Origin: Dendrophyllia cribrosa
Taxonomy: Eukaryota > Cnidaria > Anthozoa > Scleractinia > Dendrophylliidae
Length of the DNA: 64,000 bases
Direction of reading: 5' to 3'
NCBI GenBank assembly: GCA_024195265.1
Contig: JAJLRJ010000002.1
Location: 18,491,694 to 18,555,693 of the forward strand
The stretch's first letter is position 1. The number at the start of each line of letters is the position of its first letter. The notes below the pieces were generated by a model. The model saw nothing but the letters and a program-made list of their open reading frames with translations. It was not told the origin of the DNA and ran no database searches. Below, piece by piece: positions 46,701 to 54,954 of the stretch. The position numbers were made by a program, and so were the translations under genes.

Positions 46701-47038
46701 AACGCCCCAAAAAGCATAAGGATAAAATATGAAGTCGCACGATTTGAACTACAATTGCTTCATAGCGCAGGCATTCGCGATCGGATGTCAAATTTGACGG
46801 CTGCAAACATGTGCGCTTTACGAAAAGCTGTAATTTTATAACGCCATTACAACAGAACTACTATAGGAAAGAAGTTACGCTCGTGCTCAATACAAATAAC
46901 CAGCTCCAGGAGAAGAATTTTCATTCGAAGATAGCAATACTATTTCGACTTCGGAAAGTGTTTTCATCTCACCTCGCTGCGTCCGAACAGACGCGGTTTC
47001 GGCGAAAATCCATTACGAGATCTCTGCTCCACATCCAT
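17464..47038 (-). CDS. STK31: STK31/TDRD8-like Tudor, coiled-coil and pseudokinase protein
   Basis: I assembled 33 exons in one frame (934 codons). Exons, 5' to 3': 46973-47038, 45059-45105, 44107-44204, 43143-43204, 41994-42044, 41359-41463, 39968-40042, 38905-39057, 38175-38253, 37263-37360, 35879-35904, 32337-32424, 32039-32131, 31506-31549, 30994-31099, 30392-30454, 30092-30214, 28222-28335, 27802-27891, 25191-25310, 24364-24461, 24035-24068, 23822-23947, 23319-23354, 23088-23156, 22548-22628, 21661-21792, 20928-21029, 19435-19491, 18798-18953, 17957-18007, 17805-17855, 17464-17571. The Tudor domain is residues ~92-215 (PVMFWAQ, WYRCRV, VHFVDFGNTE). A long charged coiled-coil region follows, then a C-terminal kinase fold (~716-933). 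The beta-3 lysine is kept (CILK, ~759), but the catalytic HRD is CHGCVH and no DFG is seen, so it is a predicted pseudokinase. STK31 is a germline protein tied to piRNA/Tudor granules. Human STK31 is about 1,020 residues, and this protein is 933. Confidence 0.93.
19035..19208 (+). pseudogene. LINE C-terminal remnant in an STK31 intron
   Basis: An open forward frame ending PHEIRRATKDEKQWRKIVAD and a stop. This resembles the tail of endonuclease/reverse-transcriptase non-LTR elements. It is opposite in strand to STK31 and lies 82 bp upstream of the 18798-18953 exon (in transcript order). Only this tail is present. Confidence 0.5.
19703..19730. repeat. Poly(C) run
   Basis: Twenty-eight consecutive C followed by a C/T-rich stretch to about 19765. 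The exact length is probably uncertain in the assembly. Confidence 0.9.
20616..20812. repeat. Dispersed repeat related to 55214-55303
   Basis: Both stretches share CCTCGT.CCCAG near a TTCAAAAT(A/G)GCGGGCG block and the TGTCACGT / GGTTATTTCCAA-type end in inverted order. The copy here carries extra sequence in the middle. Confidence 0.4.
21190..21410. mobile_element. Palindromic MITE
   Basis: Inverted repeat centred near 21310. Arms include CTGATGTTGCGCGT / GCGCAACATCAG, TTGCAGGTTTCAG / relative, and TGCAGAAAGTAGA / TCTACTTTCTGCA. It lies in the STK31 intron between exons 20928-21029 and 21661-21792. Confidence 0.7.
21820..22347 (+). mobile_element. PIF/Harbinger-like element with Myb/SANT frame
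   Basis: Ends GCTGTGTTCACACTAGGTCG and the relative GCTGCGTTCACATTAAAGCC (inverted) form TIRs of about 30 bp, flanked on both sides by TTAA. The interior encodes a trihelix/Myb-like protein start (see 22003-22302). No transposase catalytic domain is present, so it is non-autonomous. A 3-bp TTA or TAA target duplication within the TTAA would fit PIF/Harbinger. It is inserted in an STK31 intron on the opposite strand. Confidence 0.75.
22003..22302 (+). pseudogene. Myb/SANT-like DNA-binding protein fragment of a Harbinger element
   Basis: From ATG 22003 the frame begins MADGCGEDTS and holds NWSFYEAKCLVEVWADEEIQ, then a conserved IWENIAAKLNENGF block. This is the tryptophan-spaced Myb/SANT-like fold of the accessory protein encoded by PIF/Harbinger transposons. 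After SQ the frame runs into TIR-like sequence and stops at 22302, so only the N-terminal DNA-binding part survives. Confidence 0.7.
25583..26015. mobile_element. MITE with AAAGTGCCCATAAC ends
   Basis: Left AAAGTGCCCATAACATTT and right (inverted) AAAGTGCCCATAACGTTT form TIRs. Inside, a block of about 45 bp containing CACGTG.TCCTTAATCTA is tandemly repeated twice. It is located in an STK31 intron. Confidence 0.75.
28366..28611. mobile_element. MITE flanked by TTAA, next to an STK31 exon
   Basis: Left GGCCAATTTACACATGCGAT and right (inverted) GGCCCATTTACACAGGCAAT are TIRs. Flanks are TTAA on both sides. The interior is full of TTGCG/CGCAA-type inverted motifs. It sits about 30 bp upstream (in transcript order) of the acceptor of exon 28222-28335, close to the probable branch-point region. 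Confidence 0.8.
29553..30077 (-). mobile_element. Tc1/mariner-type element, internally reduced, with TA duplication
   Basis: Perfect-looking TIRs of 67 bp with one mismatch (29553-29619 and 30011-30077) start CAGTCAAACCGGATGTTC and are flanked by TA on both sides (29551-29552, 30078-30079), the Tc1/mariner hallmark. The 525-bp element is too short for a full transposase. It lies in an STK31 intron, 15 bp from the donor of exon 30092-30214. Confidence 0.88.
29556..29873 (-). pseudogene. Transposase N-terminal helix-turn-helix fragment
   Basis: A 105-codon frame holds GVKQEQIASIIGLSRQTVSN, a helix-turn-helix as in Tc1/mariner transposase N-termini, then KYCKVTKPSTFNSEIRQLTA. The C-terminal end reads into the left TIR. 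The DDE/D catalytic region is missing. A second frame overlapping 29740-30012 is its upstream neighbour in another frame, so the gene is broken. Confidence 0.6.
30682..30862. mobile_element. Pogo/Tigger-like MITE
   Basis: Left CAGTGAAATCCTAATTTTTC and right (inverted) CAGTGGAATCCCAATTTTTC form TIRs typical of pogo/Tigger elements. A TA follows the right end; the left flank has AA, presumably mutated. It is non-coding and sits in an STK31 intron. Confidence 0.65.
32603..32976. mobile_element. Long-TIR element in STK31 intron 11
   Basis: Arms of about 95 bp begin GAACTAGTGAGCAGCACGTC and the complement, and run to GTGTGACTAATGCACAC. The 374-bp element is non-coding. No clear target duplication is seen. 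Confidence 0.8.
33616..33765. mobile_element. Palindromic MITE nested in the Pack-MULE-like element
   Basis: Inverted repeat with ends AATAGACCTTTCCCGCATTC and the complement, and inner arms CCTCGA / relative. It inserted after, or was carried by, the larger transposon. Confidence 0.75.
34112..34336 (-). pseudogene. Captured protein-kinase N-lobe fragment
   Basis: The frame (74 codons) contains FQWNDVTDLVQIGQGSYGVV, a glycine-rich loop of form GxGxxGxV preceded by a basic proline-rich stretch (KIPRLKPKLPGRDLL) and followed by KFGRYK, then a stop. It ends before the beta-3 lysine expected downstream, so no complete kinase is encoded. It is wholly enclosed by the transposon TIRs and does not match the STK31 kinase fold of the host gene. 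It therefore most probably derives from a different kinase gene by transduplication. Expression as its own short protein is possible but not shown. Confidence 0.6.
34488..34754 (+). other. Unrecognised 88-codon frame inside the Pack-MULE-like element
   Basis: Open frame of 88 codons on the strand opposite to the kinase fragment, with charged N-terminal half (EKFKESLEKRVEILSKKR). I recognise no family. It could be chance or another captured piece. Confidence 0.2.
35979..36907. mobile_element. Foldback-type element with 10-bp target duplication
   Basis: Perfect direct repeats CTTTCATATC (35969-35978 and 36908-36917) flank a 929-bp element with ends AGGCAGGTACAAAAGTCGGA and its complement. Each terminus carries an array of GGATC/GATCC-bearing units (GGATCAACTC, GGATCGGAAC and relatives). 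Beyond it the two arms remain inverted copies for roughly 280 bp in all (GGCCAAATCAAG, GCTTTGCAACGTTT, TCTCGGATCAGGTTA, GGACCCAGCTGAAG blocks). The interior is non-coding. It is in STK31 intron 10, 74 bp from exon 11. Confidence 0.88.
39212..39425. mobile_element. TTAACCCTTTCACTCC MITE, copy 1
   Basis: Ends TTAACCCTTTCACTCCCAGA and GTGAAAGGGTTAA form short TIRs. The interior is closely matched by 45745-45959 in the same orientation, and an inverted partial copy lies near 22830-22910. Confidence 0.8.
40364..41297. mobile_element. Relative of the 33067-35195 element, with nested MITE
   Basis: The termini GGGTGTCTTGAAAACTAAGA and its inverted relative share the GGGTGTCT(C/T)GAAAAC signature and the CTAAGAC units with the Pack-MULE-like element. 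Flanks AAAAAAACAG (40354-40363) and TGAAAAACAG (41298-41307) agree at 8 of 10 positions, suggesting a decayed 10-bp duplication. It is 934 bp long, in an STK31 intron. Confidence 0.75.
40677..41218. mobile_element. MITE nested in 40364-41297
   Basis: Left TTAAAGTGCCACTA and right (inverted) TTAAAGTGTCACTA form the ends. The interior contains an 89-codon minus-strand frame (40774-41043, FESWIELAERFYDVSDSTRA) that I know only as repeat-associated sequence, with no functional assignment. Confidence 0.65.
42385..42966. mobile_element. MITE with CCCTCGGACGTAC ends
   Basis: Left TTAACCCTCGGACGTAC and right GTACGTCCGAGGGCTAAA form TIRs. The interior has a CCATCTTGGTGGCCATTTTG stretch and a G run near 42890. 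It lies in the STK31 intron between exons 4 and 5. Confidence 0.65.
43578..43983. mobile_element. TIR element in an STK31 intron
   Basis: TIRs of about 41 bp with two mismatches, TTGAAGGGCTCCCTGCAA and onward to GTGCGTTTTTGG. The 406-bp element is non-coding. Frames through the arms on both strands are artefacts. Confidence 0.8.
44251..44600. repeat. Direct duplication, 240-bp offset
   Basis: CAATCTCCTTATGGGGCAGT begins both copies (44253 and 44493), and CTGTCCTTTTGGTATCAACT ends both. The second copy has lost about 25 bp of the middle. Confidence 0.85.
44641..44763. mobile_element. Short MITE, AAAGGCCCAGTATTG ends
   Basis: Left AAAGGCCCAGTATTGTCCAT and right (inverted) AAAGACCTAGTATTGTCCAT form TIRs. 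Similar ends occur at 60560-60721. Confidence 0.65.
45745..45959. mobile_element. TTAACCCTTTCACTCC MITE, copy 2
   Basis: Same orientation and clear identity with 39212-39425, including the CCATTCAAATGAAACCT and TGATGTTTGGCACTCTTGGG blocks. Confidence 0.8.
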
Positions 47039-47587
47039 CGCAATAAATGACGCCAAGAAACCGAGAACAGTCGACTTAGTACGTCTTGCTCTGATTTGAT
47101 AAAGTTTTAATAGCCAATCTGGCTACAAAGTCGCAAAAACTGCTGCAGAATCCACACAACCAGAAAAACCCCTCTAACCCTGCACGGACTGAAGTTCGCA
47201 CCTTCCCGCGCTTGCCGCGTTTTATAGCCACACTTTAATTTGCGCCCACGTTGCTATTGCCCAGTTGACAATCACAAGAAAATATGGACACCTTGTGATT
47301 TCTTACATTTATATCCAACTGAAAACGTAAACTTTCTAGGGGAGGGAAGGGGAAGGCTAAAAGAAAAAAGTAAATAATCAAATAATAATAATTTATACAC
47401 TTAATAGTTCCTCCGAAATAATTGCATTATAGTTTTATTCTAATTAATTTTACAGTCGTTAACGTTTTTAGTCTATGTGCAATTTATCAAAATAAAACTC
47501 GCAATATATTTAACGAAATCTTGATGTCAAATGTCCTACGCCACCCCTCCCTAGAACAACATTCAAAGCAGAAGCCTTGAACTGAAC
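47039..47587. promoter_or_regulatory. Shared promoter interval of STK31 and LAMTOR3
   Basis: The 549 bp between the two start codons hold both transcription start regions. It contains GC-richer stretches (CCCGCGCTTGCCGCG near 47206-47220) and a CCAAT-type ATTGCCCAG, but no obvious TATA box for either gene. The arrangement suggests a bidirectional promoter, which is inference. Confidence 0.5.
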
Positions 47588-50500
47588 ATGGCGGAGGTGC
47601 GAAGATTCTTCTCTGCGTCGGATTTCAATTTTTCTGTTTAGTTTTGCTTTATTTATCAACTTTTATGTCTTTTATTTTCGCTAGGGGATCCATCATTACT
47701 TCGAAGACCTTGTGGCAAGGTGAGAAAGAAAAATGTTTGTTGTTACACTTGCTGACTTGGGAGTCAGTATCAAAAGTAGTCAGACACAAGTCCCGTGACT
47801 TTAGCATGTGTGGTGGACACTTCTTTCTCTCATCTTGTCATTCTTTGTATTACAGGAACGAGGGAATTCTCGCCATTTTGGTTACAGACAGAGATGGAGT
47901 TCCATTAGTCAAAGGTTAGGCAAGTTAAATGGTTTGGTTCGGTTTTATAAACTTAATTTAACAGATCTTTTTATAACTAAGTAAGCCCATCATCCCAGTT
48001 CAAGAGCTCTTCGTTCTCGTCGCGTCGTAAGAATTTGCTCGTAAAATCTGTGTTTAACCTGAAAGCGTTTGCGGGCGTTCATTTGCTGTTGCTGCACCGT
48101 TACTTTGGAACTCATTACCACATGACATTAAGAACTGTACTAAGGGAAAGTGCAAGTTAAAGACTTTTCTCTTTTCTCAAGCATTTAAGCTTAATAATGT
48201 TTAGTTCTATTTTAACTGAGCTTAATTTTTAATAACAAGATGTGCATGTTTAATCTTGTTTAAGTTTATGCCACAGCTAACTTTAAAGGTTAAAAATTAT
48301 TTTGATTGGCATTGTTTCTTTCAACTTGTCTTAACTTTCAATAATATTAATTTATTAAGCATCAATTAATTTCAGCAGTGGCCATCCCTCCTCCATTCCC
48401 TTCCCCGACATCATCCTTCAATCATTTGCCTTTTTTCTTGAAAAGTAGGCAAATGCCTCATAGTATAGTATGGAAAAGAAGGGATTTTTTTTACCCTAGA
48501 GCTGAAGCTGGCATTATTTTTGTGACTTTAAAAATACAAGGCTGTCAAATCTCCTGGGGTAGGCTGATGACCAGCTCCCCTCATTGCAAACATGAGCAAA
48601 TGTCCCTCCCTACTAATGCCCTGAGGGTTGGGCACTACTGCTGGAATTGGTTTATGCATTACTGATTATCGGTATCCAGTGCTGATTTCCGCTATTGAAT
48701 TGAGTCAGTGCTCTGAAATGTGAATTTGTTTGTCTTTATAGTTGCAGATCCTAAAGTACCACAAAATGCCTTAAGAGCAAGTTTTCTCTCAACATTTTCC
48801 ACAACAGCAGAACAAGTAAGAGATTAAATCTTTATCCCTTCCCCTCTCCCCAGTAATATGAAAGTTTGCTTTTCAAAATGATCACCGTTAGAATTATCGC
48901 CGTATTTTTTAGGGTATTAAGCTGAAAAAATATGACATGTGTAGTTTGGAATTGGTACCTCTTAGGGGTAAAAATTCATTTGAGCCACTCCCATCAAACA
49001 ACATTCTGGTACCTTTTAGGGTGCTTTTCAAAATTTCCAGCGAGCACCCCCCCCCCCCCCCCCCCCCCCAATCATTTTCATATGGGAGTCCCCCCCGGGG
49101 TATTGTGCAGTCAATCCATATAAGATTACATTACCAAAGAGTTCTACTATTCTCTCCAATTTTAAATTAAAACAAAGTGAGGTTGTTGTAGTAATGGATG
49201 TTATTTCTCTTTATGCTAGGCAAGCAAGCTAGGATTATCAAAAAACAAAAGTATTGTGTGTTTCTTCGCTTCTTATCAGGTAGCAATCAAGGAGGACAAA
49301 ACTCTTGTTTATTTAAGTAGGATCCCAATAATTCAAACTCCAGTTAACTCCAACTCAGAAGCTGTTTCCCTTGTCTCATGCTGTTTAAGTATTTAAACCT
49401 TTAATACTGCAAACTGACCATAAACTCTTTATTTTAAGGGAACAGTGCCACAGGAATTTTTGTTGTGTTTTGGTCAAAACCAAGTTTTTAGCCAGCAGGG
49501 TGTCCAGGCATCCTGTGTATGTCCACTTTTTGAAGAAATTAAAAAAAAAATGGCACCTAATCCTTCAATTTCTGGTTAAAAGCCTGGTCAAAACTGCACC
49601 AAATGTTTTTTTTTATGAAAATTCATTTTTCTGACTGGTTATTCCTTGTGCTGCAAACTTGCAGCTCTTAAAAAGACAATTTATTTTTCAGAAAGACTGG
49701 CAGTCTTGTGTTTTAGTGTAGTTAGTAATACCTGTTTACTTTGCAGGTGGTTCATTTCAGTTTTCTTCCTCTTGTGGTCAGTATCATTGCAACAAGTCAG
49801 GCAAATACAGGTCAGTGCAACACAGTGACAGGTGCATATATTGTTTTTTTAAACCGCACTTCTATCTAGATTACATGTAGAGTAGTAATCAAGTGAAAGC
49901 AAAGAATAAAGATCAAAGGAATAAATAGCAAAAACAGCAAAGCGAGCACAGACACCCTGCTCCCTCCTCTCAAATACATAACTGCCCCCTGTTAAGTTGG
50001 TAGGTGGTAGACATCTCAGTCAACTTCAACCTCGCAAAAAAAACTGCTTGCTGATGACATATTGCTGCCTTCCTTATGACAGGAAATTTCAGTGACATTC
50101 AGTGAAATTTTTCATTACATTCTTTAAAAAGTACTATCTTGTTATTAATCACCATACATGATGCTTCCTGGCAGTATGCAGAACATGTGTCATGTATGAA
50201 CCTAGTAATTGGCCTAGCTTGGCATTAGTCTCTCATAGCTTAGTTTGATTTCTGCCGGGGACCCAATTTGTTTTTTTGTGTGTGTGTCCCATGCCAGTGA
50301 CTAAGTGAACATTACTTTTTTCTTGTTTTTTTTTTTTTTTAAGATAACAATAATTATTTAAAATAAAATAATATATTCAGGATATTATCCAAATTTGCAA
50401 AAACTTAAGTGCCAAAAAAATCACTTTCCAAAATTATGGAATTGAGCTGTTGCAAAAATGTCCTTACTTTTTAGTTTCAATTGGGTGTTCTAAGTTGAGA

Positions 50501-50610
50501 TGAACTTTACAATCCTAATGCTGAATTTTTTTACAGGACTTCTGCTGGGATTAGAAAGAGAATTTGAAGAAACAGTGAAAGCATTAAAAAGTGTTGTAGA
50601 TGGTGTATAG
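47588..50610 (+). CDS. LAMTOR3: LAMTOR3 / MP1, Ragulator and MAPK scaffold subunit
   Basis: Seven exons: 47588-47596, 47685-47719, 47856-47914, 48742-48815, 49220-49279, 49747-49810, 50537-50610. They join in frame to 124 residues, the same length as human LAMTOR3. Exon 1 encodes only MAE, then GIHHYFEDLVARNEGILAI, VTDRDGVPLVKVADPKVP, FLSTFSTTAEQASKLGLSKN and a C-terminal helix LEREFEETVKALKSVVDGV. The fold is a roadblock/longin domain. It pairs with LAMTOR2 in the lysosomal Ragulator complex, which recruits Rag GTPases and mTORC1, and it scaffolds MEK1-ERK. Conservation through the core (SKNKSIVCFFASYQVV, PLVVSIIA) makes the assignment firm. The least certain point is the 9-bp first exon, inferred from ATG GCG GAG before GTGCGA. 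Confidence 0.93.
47980..48204 (+). pseudogene. LINE reverse-transcriptase tail in LAMTOR3 intron 3
   Basis: The forward frame reads FAVAAPLLWNSLPHDIKNC, KLKTFLFSQAF and a stop at 48204, the standard C-terminal signature of CR1/L2-like or Rex-like LINE polymerases. Upstream serine/arginine-rich sequence is in other frames, so it is a degenerate 5'-truncated insertion. Confidence 0.7.
48875..49115. repeat. Dispersed repeat, shared with 4985-5305
   Basis: Blocks ACCGTTAGAATTATC, AAAATTTCCAGCGAGCA and ATGGGAGT repeat in the same order as in the left copy. It also holds a poly(C) run of roughly 22 at about 49047-49069. Located in LAMTOR3 intron 4. Confidence 0.6.
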
Positions 50611-50666
50611 GACACGAATTGTAACAAATTAAACACATTTAGTTACCAGTAAAGGTAGAATTTAGA

Positions 50667-50672
50667 AATAAA
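50667..50672 (+). terminator. Poly(A) signal of LAMTOR3
   Basis: AATAAA 57 bp after the stop. The overlapping complement TTTATT just beyond could serve the convergent GPCR gene. Confidence 0.65.
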
Positions 50673-51292
50673 ATTTATTACTTTTTATAGCAAGGTTGTC
50701 AAATCTAGATATTAAGCAGCAGTAAAAGAAAGTTGCTTTGATTAATTGAAGGAGCTGAACAACACCGGAAATTTTTGACATTGTACTTACATTTTGTGAA
50801 GCTCCAGTACACTAAACGAGAAATTCATTTTGAAGAGAAAAAGGCGAAGAGAATTCTGATGTTATGTCTTTTTTGCAACATGATTATGAATTCTTTTTTT
50901 TAGTCTTGTCTTACATGGTTTTTGATATTTCTCTTAGACCACAAAACATTAGCTACCATAAGTTGTATTTACACAAAATGCAAGTTCTTCAAATCGTGCG
51001 ATAAAATATTTCCATTTGTTACAACACACCATGCGTCAGTGTGTAACCTTAAATTACAGTAATACTGGTGGAAAACTGGGGAATACAAAATCAGCCATTG
51101 CCAAAAACTATTTACATCGTTAGTGCAAAAATCTGAAGGTCACTGAGTCTGCGTAGACCTGTCAACCTACCTTTGGGGAGTCGCCACTTTCGGGATTTAT
51201 AAGCAGCTACAAAGTTTTGACGGTACTTTACAGTATGTTTTTGCTTCCAGTTATAATTATTTGCATTTACTGCCATGAAAACTCCATTATTT

Positions 51293-53044
51293 TTACTGAG
51301 CGCTTTTACAAAAGATCCTACAGATTATAGCCTTAATTTCTTGCTTCATTCTCTCATCACGTATTGAATATATGAAGGGGTCGATACAGCAGTGACAAAG
51401 AGTGAGGATCAGTCCCAAACGGACAATCCACGGAGGAACCGAATTTGGCGCGAAGAGCTTCCAAACGGTTGTCGTGGAGTATAGAGCCCAGCAAGCGGCA
51501 AATGATCCAACCAACAGCAAGACTGTCTTCAGTGCTTTGTTATCTTCGTCAGGCGCAGTGGTACCTGCATGTTTCTTACTCATTATGGCTCCTTCCTTCT
51601 TCCCATTTTCCGTGGCGGGGACACGATTATACACGCTCTCTCTTTTCGAAGCTCTCGCTATGCGATATACTCTGAAGTAGGCATAAACCATGACACCGAC
51701 TGGTATCACAAAAGCAAAAATTGCCAACGCAAACGCGTAGCTTTTATTTGATAGCCCCTCCCCACCCCAGTTGGGTTTACAAGTGTGCGTGAACTCATCT
51801 AACTCGGTACTTCCCCAGTTAAACAGGGGACCGCTGGCCCAGAATATAGAATGCACCCAGCTTGCGGTTATGATGAGTTTGTAGTGGCGTTTGGTTAGTG
51901 TCAGCTGGGCCCTGGTTTCCACTGGTTTGGAGAGCGCGTTATAACGGTCCACACTGATGATGGTGAGGGTCATTATGGAAGAGTTCACCGAGAAGCTGAT
52001 AAGTACGGCGTATATCTGACACAGAGTGTCTCCTAATGGCCAACGATGCAGCACAAATGCGGCTATGACAAGTGGTATACACAAGACTCCTGAAGAAAAA
52101 CAAAGGAACGTGGTATAATATAGATTGAAGATCGTAATTTTACAAAAACCTCCAACTGCACAAGTACCAAACTAATAAGACTCTTAAAGTTTCAATCACT
52201 ATTTCGGGCGTTATATTTTGTATTTCGTAAATTAAGACGCTATGGGAGGGCTCCTTAAAAAATATAAAACAAACTATTTCCAGTTCACTATCCCCTTACC
52301 GACTGTCTGATCAACTGACTGACAGACAGACAGACAGACAGGCTGACAGATAGAAAGACAGACAGACAGGCTGACAGATAGAAAGACAGACAGACATCTT
52401 GTAAATAGCTATTATCTTAATTTATCTTGTACATATCGATACATAGTTTTGATTTATTGTAACTTGTTTTAGGTGTCCCCAATTAGCAGCAATGCTAAAT
52501 CCTTTGTTGACATATTAATAATGTTATGATGATGATGATGATGATGATGATGAGACAGACAGACAGACAGGCTGACAGACGAAAAGAGTGAATGACTGAC
52601 AGACAGACAAAAGAGTGAATGACTGACAGACAGACAAAAGAGTGAATGACTGACAGACAAAAGAGTGAATGACTGACAGACAGACGAAAGAGTGAATGAC
52701 TGACAGACAAAAGAGTGAATGACTGACTGACAGGCTGACTGACTGACGGACGTGACTGACTGACTGATTGAATGAAATAAAAAATATATAAAAACAGGAT
52801 AATATATATTTTCCTTCCGGCCCATTACTGTCCCATTCGATGTGGTGCTTTTACACTTACCTGATATCAAGTCAGAAGCGGCGAGACTGACGTAGTAGAA
52901 GTACGTTGGAGTGTGAAGTTTCTCTTTCATGGTCACAGCAACAAAAACCATGATGTTAGCAAGCACTGTACCACAGCACGAGATCAACAGAATGGTCACC
53001 TCGACAGCTACTTCAGGCAAACTTGCTTCACTGGACTGCTCCAT
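51293..53044 (-). CDS. Class A GPCR with opsin-like second loop, lacking the retinal lysine
   Basis: Two exons, 52861-53044 and 51293-52089, join in phase 1 (ISG/VLC) to 326 residues. Landmarks are N30 in TM1, LAASD with D58 in TM2, C85 at 3.25, DRY at 109-111, W139 in TM4, ECL2 cysteine C165 within ELDEFTHTCKPNW, a TM5 proline (VIPVGVMVYAYF), FAACWAL in TM6 and DPFIYS from D298 in TM7. The ECL2 shape recalls opsins, but the position of the retinal-binding lysine (7.43, residue ~292) is Leu, so it should not bind retinal as an opsin does. Ligand unknown. The 771-bp intron, placed after TM2, is filled with tandem repeats. It is convergent with LAMTOR3. Confidence 0.9.
52309..52760. repeat. Tandem repeats in the GPCR intron
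   Basis: GACAGACA-type 4-bp repeats (52317-52396), a (GAT)n run at about 52527-52552, and a minisatellite of GAGTGAATGACTGACAGACA-like units (about 52588-52735). Long frames predicted through here are repeat translations. Confidence 0.9.
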
Positions 53045-53199
53045 CTAAAACATATCAGGAAAAAAAATACCAGAAAATACAATAAATTATTTCCACAAAT
53101 CTCAGTTACCAGTAATTGTTACAAGAGAAAAAAAACGTTTTACTATTTTTTTTTTCAATATTGGTTTTCACCTGACCGGCATTTTCCTTATGGAAAATA

Positions 53200-53560
53200 T
53201 GAATAGAGGAACGGAGAAACATGAACAGTGGGAACAGAAGAACAGTAGGAATGGAGTAACTTTAGGAACAGAGGAACAGTGGAAACAGAGTAACAGTAGG
53301 AATAGAGGAACAGAGGAACAGAAGGAACAGTAGGAACAGAGGAACAGTAGAAACAGAGGAACAGAAGGAACAGAAGAACAGTAGAAACAGAGGAACAGAA
53401 GGAACAGAAGAACAGAGGAACAGTAGAAACAGAGGAACAGAAGGAACAGAGGAGCAGTAGGAACAGGGCGGAGAACAGAGGAACAGTAGGAACAGATGAG
53501 CAGTAGGAACAGAGGAACAGTAGGAACAGATGAGCAGTAGGAACAGAGGAACAGTAGGAA
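53200..53560. repeat. GGAACAG minisatellite
   Basis: Irregular array of AGGAACAG and GAACAGTAG units, just upstream of the first GPCR exon. Overlapping minus-strand frames rich in Leu, Phe, Ser and Val are artefacts of the repeat. Confidence 0.9.
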
Positions 53561-53763
53561 CTTCCGCAAACTTCCCAATTAAGCCGCCGGGAACAATGAG
53601 AGGCAACTGTTTCGGCAAGCTTGATTGTTACCGGTGCTGTGAGCGTATAAAGATACAGCGCGAGACTTTTGTGGGCTGGCTAATTTTTTTTTCACAGCCT
53701 GCTACGAGGGGTGTAAAAAGCAGATCGCATAAACAACTTTCTTTTCCCTTTTCTTTTCGAAAA

Positions 53764-54312
53764 CGCTTTTCTCTCTACTTTTAATTTTTCTTCGTCCATT
53801 GTCTTATTTGATTTCCCTTAATAACTTTATTCTCAGCAGTTTAGGCCAATCACAACTACTTCTATCCTGTTCAATATAAGTAAATTTTTCATCGTAAAAA
53901 CATTGAACATTACATTAACGTTTTACCTCGCCTAGAAATGTTCTTGCTCGTCAGTTTCGATGTAAGGATCGAACAGAAAATTCGGTATCACCGAATCGAA
54001 ACATTGAGGCTTTTACCGATGTCCGAGTCACACAATGTCAATGTGTTTAAACTCAGACATAATTTATTGACTCGGATTTGCATACCAGACAGCCAATTAC
54101 CTTGTTTTTAATTAATACGCTTTTCTCTCAACTTTTAATTTTTACTTCGTCCATTGTCTTATTTGATTTCTCTTAATAACTTTTTTTTCTCAGCAGTTTA
54201 GGCCAATCACAAATACTTCTTTCCTTTTCAATATAAGTAAATGTTTCATCGTAAAAACATTTTACCTCGCCTAGAACTGTTTTCGCTTGCAGTTTCGATG
54301 TTAAGGATCGAA
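53764..54312. repeat. Direct duplication, about 200 bp, 354-bp offset
   Basis: Both copies (53764-53973 and 54118-54312) contain CTTCGTCCATTGTCTTATTT, CAGCAGTTTAGGCCAATCAC and TTTTACCTCGCCTAGAA. A unique segment lies between them. Confidence 0.85.
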
Positions 54313-54519
54313 CATAATATTTATCTTGTTTTAATTTTTAAATTAATACAATGACAAATTTTTCAGAATAATCTGTCGTTGCTTGGGTATAAGACGCCAC
54401 GAGTTCAAGCTGTGTACAGAGGAGGACTGGTTGGCTCTTGGGGGCGGGAAGAAGAGAGACCCTCGGAACGAAGTTGGGTGACCGCTTGATGGAGGTTTGA
54501 CAACCCGTTCTCCTCTCTG

Positions 54520-54712
54520 AATTCACCATTATCCTGAATTGTCAAACTGCTTTGAATTCACGATTATAGTTAATTTAGAACACTGACAGTCTGAAAGGAA
54601 TTCTGGGAAGTCAGCATTTTTGTTGAAAAAGAACAATCCTTAGTGTTCGGACAGGACTCGAACCTACGACCCTTTGCTGACTTATCCTCTCTTCTAACCA
54701 CTAGACCACCAC
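54520..54712 (-). mobile_element. tRNA-derived SINE, minus strand
   Basis: The head at 54712-54645 read on the minus strand has an A-box-like TGGTCTAGTGGTTAGAAG and a B box GGTTCGAGTCC. A spacer and a 66-bp tail (54585-54520) follow. The tail is the same as that of the neighbouring plus-strand SINE, with three mismatches. Acceptor and T stems do not pair properly, so it is not a working tRNA gene. Confidence 0.65.
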
Positions 54713-54954
54713 GCTGCTGGTTGAGCAAACCTCAATTTTTTAACAATAAAATTCATGCGCTTATTCTACACCCTGTAGTAAGCCTATAAAATCACTCGCT
54801 AGAAAATAATTTTAGAAAGTAAATGGAAAAGCTTGATCACCAAACTTCAACAAAAAGCTAACCATTTGAAATCAGCGCTTAGGCCTAATCACTGTAAATC
54901 AATGATATTCTATGCAAGACTCAAATAAATATCTTGCAGATATAACTTCCCATC

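Noticed and set aside
52469..52860. Reading-through extension of GPCR exon 1
   Set aside because: The extension is intronic tandem repeat; the GTAAGT donor at 52860 joins the true exon 2 in frame.
53168..53618. Minus-strand ORFs of 118-136 codons
   Set aside because: They are translations of the GGAACAG minisatellite in two frames.
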